DNA of 10,035 bases from assembly GCA_937920455.1 (NCBI GenBank), contig CALETX010000177.1, forward strand, positions 1 through 10,035, in the 5' to 3' direction. Below, piece after piece: positions 1 through 6,492 of the stretch (positions are counted from its first letter, which is position 1; each line of letters begins with the position of its first letter). This DNA comes from an uncultured bacterium. GTDB taxonomy: Bacteria > Verrucomicrobiota > Kiritimatiellia > UBA8416 > CALETX01. The notes beneath the pieces are model-generated. The model was not told the origin of the DNA. It made no database searches and saw only the letters and a program-made list of their open reading frames with translations. The translations under genes were made by a program, and so were the position numbers.

Positions 1-177
1 TTTCTCTGCATGCGTTCTCCTGGCCTCCACACCGACAAAAACTGTCCGGCGCAAGAAACATGCGCTCTTATCCGCCAGAATCACTCCGGACTCAAGCAAG
101 AAAACCAAGCTCATCAGCCGCCTGCTTACCGGACATCGGGCTTGCAACGCATGTGAAACCGCGCCTAGTCTTATTCC
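1..177. other. Upstream region without a supportable gene
   Basis: No convincing gene lies left of mutL. One + strand frame is open from the left edge to a TGA at 154-156 (51 codons), so it could be the tail of an upstream gene, but the translation shows no recognisable motif. On the - strand a frame beginning with ATG at 114 runs off the left edge (about 37 codons, starting MSLVFLLESG) and could be the start of a divergent gene, but it has no ribosome binding site. Both are too short to judge. The stretch presumably carries the mutL leader, though I see no clear promoter or terminator. Confidence 0.4.
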
Positions 178-1989
178 ATGGACTCCGAAAGCCGCATCAG
201 AATCCTGCCTCAGGACGTCGTCAACAAAATTGCCGCCGGCGAAGTGGTGGAGCGGCCGGCATCCGTACTGAAGGAACTCGTCGAGAATTCGCTGGATGCA
301 GGAGCAACCCGCATCGCCATCGAAATTTCCGCCGGCGGCCGCAAACTTGTTGCCGTCCGCGATAACGGACATGGCATGAGTAAAGACGACGCCATCCTTT
401 CGATCGAACGCCACGCAACAAGCAAGATAAGGACCGTCCATGATATCGAGCGAATATCAACGCTCGGTTTCCGTGGCGAGGCACTTGCCGCCATTGCATC
501 CGTGTCGAGATTCCGACTCGCGACCAGCCGGCGCGGAGACGCCGTGGGGACGGAAATCATTGTTATCGGCGGGAAAATCTCAGATATCCGTGAGATAGCG
601 TCGCCAGGAGGCACAGAGGTGGAAGTGCGTGACATTTTCTTCAATGTGCCAGCACGACGAAAGTTCCTTCGGTCCTACGAAACAGAACTGGCGCATATCC
701 GGCAGACATTTATCGTCCAATCTCTCTCCCACCCGGAAGTCGGAATGACCCTGAAGGTGGACGGACGGGAAGTACATCGGCTGCCTGAGCAGGAATCCAC
801 AGAAGATCGAATCCGCGATATTTTCGGAACTGAATATATGAACGGACTCAGGCCGGTGAGTTTTGTCGCGGCAGACATAAACGTTTCAGGATACGTATCG
901 CTGCCAACGTTCGGCCGAGGCGACAGAGCTGAACAGTACTTCTTCATCAACGGGAGAGCCGCCAGTTCCCCCGTGCTTGCGCATGCCCTGCGCGAGGCAT
1001 ACAGACGCACTATGCCATCAGACCGCCATCCCTCCGTTTTCCTGATGCTCACGATTGATCCGGAAACTGTTGATGTCAACGTTCACCCCACAAAAAAAGA
1101 GGTGCGTTTCCGCAGGCCCGGAGAAGTACGCGATGCGATAATTGCGGCCGTTTCGAAAGCTATTGGCCAGCCCCAGCCATACCTCACATCCGCCCACACT
1201 CGGCAAAGCAACGCCCAGCCAACCCAGCAACCCCCAGGATCAGGCCTGCTATACCCGCGCTCCAAAACCTTCACTCCTTTTCCAACTCAGCCCGCCAGCA
1301 AAGGTGTGGAATCCACCAAGCAGCCTGACTTTGCGCAAAAAAACGAACAGATCGGACAACGCCCGAGCGAGCCGCAACCGGAATCCCTCCAACGCACAGC
1401 CAGCCCTTGGCAACGATGCAGAATCGTCGGTCAGATCGGAGACTTCTACGTGGTGGTGGAAACCGAAGATGGATTTGCCCTCATGGATCCACACGCCGCC
1501 CACGAGCGAGTTTTGTACGAAAGATATATGGCGGATCTGGCTTCCGGTCGCGTCATCACCCAAGGTTTACTGATACCTGAAACGATAGAAGCGATGCCGG
1601 CAGACGCAGCCAGACTGAGAAACCAGATGGACATTTTCAGAAGGCTCGGTTTCGCCATTTCGAATTTCGGCGGAGATTCGTTCATCGTTGATGCTGTGCC
1701 AGCGCATTTCGCCGGAACTGACGCAAAAGCCTTAATACTGGAAACAAGCAGGGAACTGGAGGAAAGTGGCGCGAAAGCTGGCGCGGAGCGGCTCAGGGAA
1801 GATGCTGCTGCCCGCGCAGCATGCAGCGCGGCGGTCAAAGCAAGAGAGCCGCTCACAATAGAGGAAATCGAGCGTTTGCTTAACGATCTGGCCGCCGCCA
1901 GAATGCCCTATACGTGTCCGCACGGCAGACCAACCCTGATTTTCACCTCATACAAAGAACTGGCCCGGAAGTTCGGAAGGGAGAAATAA
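178..1989 (+). CDS. mutL: DNA mismatch repair protein MutL (endonuclease type)
   Basis: MutL links mismatch recognition by MutS to strand removal in DNA mismatch repair. The 603-residue product has the family layout. An N-terminal GHL ATPase domain spans about residues 5-335, with AAGEVVERPASV, the KELVEN segment (general base expected at E33, Mg-binding N37), DNGHGM at 62-67, RHATSKI, GFRGEAL and NVHPTKKEVRF. A Pro/Gln-rich linker runs from about 345 to 405. The C-terminal dimerisation/endonuclease domain carries DPHAAHE at 437-443 with E448, ACSAAVKA at 548-555 and CPHGRP at 580-585. These correspond to the metal-binding motifs of MutL proteins that nick DNA themselves, as in bacteria lacking MutH. 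The usual Gln after the first Asp is Pro here, and the usual basic residue after Cys is Ser; the metal ligands remain. The ATG at 178 puts IRILPQ at the expected place, but no Shine-Dalgarno sequence precedes it. The stop lies 6 bases from that of the convergent minus-strand gene. Confidence 0.97.
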   Translation: MDSESRIRILPQDVVNKIAAGEVVERPASVLKELVENSLDAGATRIAIEISAGGRKLVAVRDNGHGMSKDDAILSIERHATSKIRTVHDIERISTLGFRGEALAAIASVSRFRLATSRRGDAVGTEIIVIGGKISDIREIASPGGTEVEVRDIFFNVPARRKFLRSYETELAHIRQTFIVQSLSHPEVGMTLKVDGREVHRLPEQESTEDRIRDIFGTEYMNGLRPVSFVAADINVSGYVSLPTFGRGDRAEQYFFINGRAASSPVLAHALREAYRRTMPSDRHPSVFLMLTIDPETVDVNVHPTKKEVRFRRPGEVRDAIIAAVSKAIGQPQPYLTSAHTRQSNAQPTQQPPGSGLLYPRSKTFTPFPTQPASKGVESTKQPDFAQKNEQIGQRPSEPQPESLQRTASPWQRCRIVGQIGDFYVVVETEDGFALMDPHAAHERVLYERYMADLASGRVITQGLLIPETIEAMPADAARLRNQMDIFRRLGFAISNFGGDSFIVDAVPAHFAGTDAKALILETSRELEESGAKAGAERLREDAAARAACSAAVKAREPLTIEEIERLLNDLAAARMPYTCPHGRPTLIFTSYKELARKFGREK

Positions 1990-1995
1990 GCCTCA

Positions 1996-3453
1996 TCACT
2001 TTCTGTCAGCGGCACTCGCTTCGGAACGCTCTTCGACAAAAACATATATCGTGGGATATTTTGAAAGCACTGGCCCGACATACGCCATCAATTCCCCGTG
2101 AGTTATTGCCGCGTCGGCAAAAACAAGTATGACCGGTATGCCCGGCCCATGCTTCTCAAGCACATCAGAAAAATCGGACGGTGAATTAACCTGATATTCC
2201 GTCACCTTCAAGTCGGGCTTTATCTCATCGTCCTTCCATATCTGCTCGATGTGCGTCACGACGGCTGCTATTCCGGCGTCAGCCCTGTTTAGCGCAAGCT
2301 CCCACGGCTGCGTGACGCGCGACGCGCGATCTCTGAACGATTCCTCCGGAATAAAGGCCTGATAGTACAGATGGCCCGGCGGCGGAGGCTCAATTCTCAT
2401 GCCCTTTTCTGTGTCAACAGCCGAAAGCACCACGCACAACTCCCGCGCAGCCTTCACGGTGGTATTCGACGAAAATTCCACTGCAACGAACGGATCTATT
2501 CCCTGATCCACCAACTCCGACACGGTTCTTAGCACATCATTCAACGACAGAGAGTCGTTCAGGGTCGCTCCGTTCTCGTCCCTCAGGGCCAAGGCCAACT
2601 CACCAAGCGATCGGCCAGCAGTGCCAGGCTGCGGCTCTGCAACAAGTCTCAAATCACGGACCCGCCGTTTCTCCTTCGGGTATTCCGGACGGATCGTAAC
2701 CTCCAGGAGCGAGTAAGGCTCAAATCGAAAAGCCTCACTGGCTCGACGCTCCTCGTAAACAGAATGTTGCGGCGCTCTAAATGGTATGTCCAGAACCGTA
2801 AAGGGCTCGTTATAGTCAGATGCAATTGAGTTTGGATCCCTGGTATCCGCAGCGTACTCCTGCCTGGAGGGATCACTTCTAGAAGGAACCATGGCCGATC
2901 CCACAAACACAAGCCCCGCATCCGGAAGCGTCCCCCCCCTTCGCCTGTCGTGCACCAGTCTTTCGACGCGGACAGCCGGGCCAGATGGGCCTTCGCTGTT
3001 ATAACACGAAAAAGTCATCACCACACGCTCGCCCTTCGGCCAAAATCTGCGTTTCTGCTCGTTCGCAGGCTCACCAGGAGCCAGCCCTATGAACTCAAGC
3101 GCATTGTGAATGTCGCTTGGCTTGGCAAAAGAAATCGCGAGAGCCTCGTAATCGTGGCCGCTGTCTTCTGATATAACGAAAAACTCTACTGTTTCGTCAG
3201 GCTTCAACTTCGTACACTCAGCGAGAAATTTCACCATCCTGGCCGTGGCGTCGGCAACAAGTCCCGGCTTCAACAGCACATCCGTCCTGCCGCCGTAGAC
3301 TTCCGCATTCTTGCGATCGAAGTCGGACACCCGCGCCTTGTTCTTTTCCCGCATCGCGCCGGCATTATCTTCCTGAGCATGCGCAGCCAACATAAGAGCC
3401 AATGCCGCGCAGCATACGGTCGAAAAACACAGGTTCTTTGTCATACAGATCAT
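1996..3453 (-). CDS. Predicted exported YdjY-like domain protein
   Basis: The specific function is unknown. The ATG at 3453 gives 485 residues; an ATG at 3444 is about equally possible. The N-terminus reads as a type I signal peptide: a short n-region (MTKN), a hydrophobic core to about residue 24, and an AHA/QE cleavage site near 26-27, so the protein is predicted to be exported. After a charged stretch, residues about 57-130 match the YdjY-like pattern: VEFF, then HDYEAL at 100-105, then KPSDIH at 111-116 and GLAPG. This domain is frequent in Planctomycetes and relatives. The C-terminal half (about 300-485) has two stretches of alternating helix and strand character, each with a hydrophobic segment (PFVAVEF and IPVILVFAD) followed by a helix. 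They recall the periplasmic ExbD/TolR fold, which is only a suggestion from pattern. The frame stays open upstream to a GTG at 3627, but that would bury the signal peptide at residue 59 and overlap the serS promoter region. It lies divergent to serS and converges on mutL. Confidence 0.75.
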   Translation of the reverse strand: MICMTKNLCFSTVCCAALALMLAAHAQEDNAGAMREKNKARVSDFDRKNAEVYGGRTDVLLKPGLVADATARMVKFLAECTKLKPDETVEFFVISEDSGHDYEALAISFAKPSDIHNALEFIGLAPGEPANEQKRRFWPKGERVVMTFSCYNSEGPSGPAVRVERLVHDRRRGGTLPDAGLVFVGSAMVPSRSDPSRQEYAADTRDPNSIASDYNEPFTVLDIPFRAPQHSVYEERRASEAFRFEPYSLLEVTIRPEYPKEKRRVRDLRLVAEPQPGTAGRSLGELALALRDENGATLNDSLSLNDVLRTVSELVDQGIDPFVAVEFSSNTTVKAARELCVVLSAVDTEKGMRIEPPPPGHLYYQAFIPEESFRDRASRVTQPWELALNRADAGIAAVVTHIEQIWKDDEIKPDLKVTEYQVNSPSDFSDVLEKHGPGIPVILVFADAAITHGELMAYVGPVLSKYPTIYVFVEERSEASAADRK

Positions 3454-3586
3454 GCTATGCCGCTCGCTATCCTTTGTCCACAACTCAAAAAGGCCGTCAG
3501 CATCAGTCAAACTCACCCCATCCCAGTAAATTAACCGTTCTCCAAGACAAAACATTAGATTTTTCTCTTTCTCGACATCACACGGA

Positions 3587-3595
3587 TGATATGAT
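3587..3595 (+). promoter_or_regulatory. Candidate extended -10 promoter for serS
   Basis: TGATATGAT fits the extended -10 form TGnTATAAT with one mismatch in the hexamer. No good -35 is present at the standard spacing; TCGACA at 3572-3577 is only 12 bases away. Missing -35 elements are tolerated by extended -10 promoters. Transcription would begin near 3602, giving a leader of about 50 bases before serS. This is inferred from consensus only. Confidence 0.35.
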
Positions 3596-3640
3596 GTCCA
3601 ACAGATCGCACGCCTGTTAGTACCCACTGCGCGGACAAAT

Positions 3641-3646
3641 GGGAGG
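3641..3646 (+). promoter_or_regulatory. Ribosome binding site of serS
   Basis: GGGAGG sits 5 bases before the ATG at 3652. It is the only strong Shine-Dalgarno sequence before any gene whose start lies in the window, and it fixes the serS start. Confidence 0.75.
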
Positions 3647-3651
3647 CAGGA

Positions 3652-4932
3652 ATGCTTGATATAAGAAGAATACGCGAGAAGGAGTCGGAAGTCAGACAGG
3701 GCCTGCTGAACCGCGGCGCCGATGTCGGACTGCTGGATAGAGTAATTGCCCTCGACCGCAAACGCCGCGAGCTTCTGACAGAGGTGGAGACCCTCAAGAA
3801 CGAAAGAAACCGCACCTCACGAGAACTCGGCATACTGAAACAAAAGGGCGAGGATATCTCTGAAAAACAACGCGTCATGAGGGAGCTGGGCGACCGCATC
3901 GCCGCCTTGGACCGAGACGTTCGCACTATCGAATCCGAAATGCGCGACGCAATGCTTTTGATCCCCAATGTGCCACATCCCTCCATTCCCATCGGCCCTG
4001 ACAAGTCATTCAACAAGGTCGTCAGACAGAGCGGCGAACCAAGAAAATTCGACTTTCAGCCCAGAACTCATGTGGAAATCGGCGAGCGCCTCGGCATTCT
4101 TGATCTGCGTCGGGCTGCAAGGATGTCCGGATCGGGTTTTCCCCTGTTTGTTGGGCTGGGAGCCAAACTGGAAAGAGCACTCATTCAGTTCATGCTCGAT
4201 GTCCACGTTCGCGAGCACGGATACATCGAAGTCTGGCCGCCGGTTCTGGTCAACCCCGCATCCATGACCGGCACAGGCCAGCTCCCAAAATTGGCCAGTG
4301 AAATGTATCACATCCAGAGCGACGACCTTTACCTCATCCCGACGGCGGAAGTCCCGGTCACAAACTATTTCAGAGAAGAAATAATCGAACGGCCGCTTCC
4401 CATCTATCTGACGGCCTACAGCTTGTGCTTCCGACGAGAAGCCGGCGCCGCTGGCAAGGAAACCCGCGGTCTGATACGAGTCCACCAGTTCGACAAAGTT
4501 GAAATGGTCAAATTCGTGACTCCCGAAACATCCTATGCCGAATTGGAGTCGCTGGTGCGCAATGCCGAGGACATCCTCTGCCGGCTAGGGCTTACCTACC
4601 GTGTCATTGAATTATGCACCGGAGACATCAGTTTTTCAGCGTCAAAGTGCTACGACATTGAGCTCTGGGCGCCTGGGCAGAACGATTGGCTCGAGGTATC
4701 CTCTTGCAGCAATTTCGAGGATTTTCAGGCGCGCAGAGCAAACATCCGTTTCAGGGACGAGTCAGGCAAACCCAGGTTCGTGCATACGCTGAACGGTTCC
4801 GGTGTGGCATGCCCGAGACTCGTGGTGGCGATTCTGGAGAACGGCCAACAAGCAGACGGATCCGTCATCCTTCCGGAACCTCTTGCACCCTATATGGATG
4901 GATTGACCCGTCTCGTTCCGCCTGTAACCTGA
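3652..4932 (+). CDS. serS: Seryl-tRNA synthetase
   Basis: This cytoplasmic class II aminoacyl-tRNA synthetase attaches serine to tRNA-Ser (and to tRNA-Sec where present). The 426 residues match the usual bacterial length. Residues about 27-100 form the long antiparallel coiled-coil arm that grips the tRNA-Ser variable loop, rich in K/R/E heptads. The catalytic core follows: motif 1 around 172-200 ending in the VWPPVLVNP segment, the serine-binding TAEVPVTN at 231-238, motif 2 at 260-288 (FRREAGAAGKETRGLIR then HQFDKVEM), LCTGD and SSCSNFEDFQARRANIR at 321-366, and motif 3 at 380-415 (LNGSG, then RLVVAILEN and PEPLAPYM). All key residues appear intact. The start is fixed by the ribosome binding site at 3641-3646. 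tilS follows after 26 bases on the same strand, probably cotranscribed. Confidence 0.98.
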   Translation: MLDIRRIREKESEVRQGLLNRGADVGLLDRVIALDRKRRELLTEVETLKNERNRTSRELGILKQKGEDISEKQRVMRELGDRIAALDRDVRTIESEMRDAMLLIPNVPHPSIPIGPDKSFNKVVRQSGEPRKFDFQPRTHVEIGERLGILDLRRAARMSGSGFPLFVGLGAKLERALIQFMLDVHVREHGYIEVWPPVLVNPASMTGTGQLPKLASEMYHIQSDDLYLIPTAEVPVTNYFREEIIERPLPIYLTAYSLCFRREAGAAGKETRGLIRVHQFDKVEMVKFVTPETSYAELESLVRNAEDILCRLGLTYRVIELCTGDISFSASKCYDIELWAPGQNDWLEVSSCSNFEDFQARRANIRFRDESGKPRFVHTLNGSGVACPRLVVAILENGQQADGSVILPEPLAPYMDGLTRLVPPVT

Positions 4933-4958
4933 GCGGAACACGAAAGTCTGCGCCAGTT

Positions 4959-6485
4959 ATGAAATCACAGAAGCAGCCGCTACGCCGAACGCGCCGCGCG
5001 GCGCACAAATCCCAGCGACCGGCGCGGTACAATAATAATCCCGGGACTTCGAGACATCGTCTGGTTCGCGACCTGGTCAGACGCCTCTCCGGCTACAAGG
5101 GATGCCACATTCTGGCCGCGGTATCCGGCGGAGCCGATTCCACAGCCATGCTGCTGGGGCTGAGCACCGTGGCCCGCCAATTGCGCCTGATGATCACCGT
5201 GGCGCATCTTAACCATGGCATACGCGGAAAAGAGGCCGATGCCGACGCAACATGGGTTCAGAGCCTTGCCCGGCAGCTTGGATTCCCCTGCGTCGTTGGC
5301 AAGACCGACCTGAAAAACACGCGTCTCCGCCGCAGAGGAGAATCACTCGAAATGGCAGCTCGCAGACTGCGGTATGACTTCCTCGTCAAAACAGCCCGCA
5401 AAACGGGCGCAGCTTGCGTCGTCACCGCCCATACCGCCGACGATCAGGCGGAAACCGTCCTCATGATGCTCGCGCGCGGCTGCGGAGCCGCAGGCCTCGC
5501 CGGCATCCCCATCGAATCCTCTGTCTGTGGAATAAAAATTCTGCGCCCTCTCCTCGATGTAAGCCGCGCCGATATTATCGAATACCTGAACATCCTTGGG
5601 AAAGAATGGCGTGAAGATTCCACCAATATGGACATGACCCTCGCCCGAAATCGCATTCGACATGCCGTTCTTCCTCTACTCCGCAGTGAGCTCAATCCGC
5701 GCATATCCGAAGCACTCTGCCGTGTCGCGGCAATAGCCCGTGAAAGCGAAGCCTGGATGGACTCCATTGCCTCGCGAATTCTCCAATCGAGGCTGCGAGA
5801 CGGCAATTCTCTCCATATTAGAGGCTTTCCAGGTATGCCTGCCGCCGCCAGAAAACGCGTTTTGAGAATGTGGCTGAGAAAATGCGGCGTTCCGGCGGAG
5901 AGGATAAGCTTCAACCTTCTCGAAAAGCTCGATAGGTTTGCCCTGCGCGAAGAGGGATCCGCCATCCTCAAACTTCCCGGCAGGCTCGAACTTGATAGAC
6001 GCTACAACCTGATCCGCGTCACACAGGCCAAGAAAAAGCCAACGGTGTCTTCTCCATTACGGGCCGCGATCATCAAGGTCCCTGGAACTACAATGCTAAG
6101 AACTTTCGGCTTGAAGGTGGTCGCAAGCATCAGGCCGGGACTGATCAAGGATCGGAAACTTCGTCCAGGCATCTATCCCGCGCAAGCGAGTCTGAGCATA
6201 AAGGCCGCCACCTGCCCCTTGATGGTCAGAACGCGGCTGCCTGGCGACCGCATCATACCGTTCGGCTTAAGGGGAACTAAAAAACTTCAGGATGTCTTTG
6301 TTGACACGAAGGTTCCCGCATGCGAACGCGAACGAATACCAATCTTCGAATGCAACGGACAAATAGTGTGGCTTCCGGGCTACAGCGTCGCGGATGGTTG
6401 GCAAGTAAAAGACCCGTCAGCGCCGGCTCTCCAGCTTGAAGTCACAAGAATATCCGACAGCGCTCCACTTTCCCAAGAACATTGA
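4959..6485 (+). CDS. tilS: tRNA(Ile)-lysidine synthase TilS
   Basis: TilS uses ATP and lysine to convert cytidine 34 of the CAU-anticodon tRNA-Ile into lysidine, so that it reads AUA as isoleucine instead of AUG as methionine. The 508-residue product has the N-type ATP pyrophosphatase signature SGGADS at 56-61, LNHGIRG at 84-90, GESLEMAARRLRY, AHTADDQAET at 157-166 with the following RGCGAAGLAGIP, RPLLDVSR, EDSTN at 219-223 and RNRIRH. The C-terminal substrate-binding domain appears at about 420-500 (RTRLPGDR, GTKKLQD, VWLPGYSVAD). The frame is open back to 4686 inside serS, but ATG 4959 is the first start after the serS stop. No ATG, GTG or TTG codon occurs between it and the ATP-binding loop, so this start is well supported. 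It gives a strongly basic N-terminal extension of about 40 residues. No clear Shine-Dalgarno sequence is present, suggesting coupling to serS translation. Confidence 0.96.
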   Translation: MKSQKQPLRRTRRAAHKSQRPARYNNNPGTSRHRLVRDLVRRLSGYKGCHILAAVSGGADSTAMLLGLSTVARQLRLMITVAHLNHGIRGKEADADATWVQSLARQLGFPCVVGKTDLKNTRLRRRGESLEMAARRLRYDFLVKTARKTGAACVVTAHTADDQAETVLMMLARGCGAAGLAGIPIESSVCGIKILRPLLDVSRADIIEYLNILGKEWREDSTNMDMTLARNRIRHAVLPLLRSELNPRISEALCRVAAIARESEAWMDSIASRILQSRLRDGNSLHIRGFPGMPAAARKRVLRMWLRKCGVPAERISFNLLEKLDRFALREEGSAILKLPGRLELDRRYNLIRVTQAKKKPTVSSPLRAAIIKVPGTTMLRTFGLKVVASIRPGLIKDRKLRPGIYPAQASLSIKAATCPLMVRTRLPGDRIIPFGLRGTKKLQDVFVDTKVPACERERIPIFECNGQIVWLPGYSVADGWQVKDPSAPALQLEVTRISDSAPLSQEH

Positions 6486-6492
6486 CTTTAGG

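Larger units (their letters stand above)
3454..3651. promoter_or_regulatory. Divergent intergenic region serS / YdjY-like gene
   Basis: This is the only sizeable intergenic gap inside the window and separates two divergently transcribed genes, so promoters for both should lie here. It is more A+T rich in the middle (about 3535-3600) than its flanks. A candidate extended -10 element for serS is listed separately. On the - strand I found no convincing -10/-35 pair; a TTGACT at about 3508 (complement strand) lacks a matching -10. No operator-like inverted repeat or T-box leader before serS is evident, and the gap is short for a T-box. Confidence 0.55.

Noticed and set aside
60..365. Small + strand frame starting before mutL
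   Set aside because: It mostly overlaps mutL in another frame and its translation is Arg/Pro-rich without motif content.
1142..1573. + strand frame within the mutL linker (143 codons)
   Set aside because: Out-of-frame shadow arising from the low-complexity Pro/Gln linker of MutL.
3454..3627. N-terminal extension of the YdjY-like gene to GTG 3627
   Set aside because: It would place the signal peptide internally, overlap the serS promoter region and use a GTG with no ribosome binding site.
4686..4958. Upstream extension of tilS overlapping serS
   Set aside because: This part is a shadow of the conserved serS C-terminus and reads as unrelated sequence; ATG 4959 is the sensible start.
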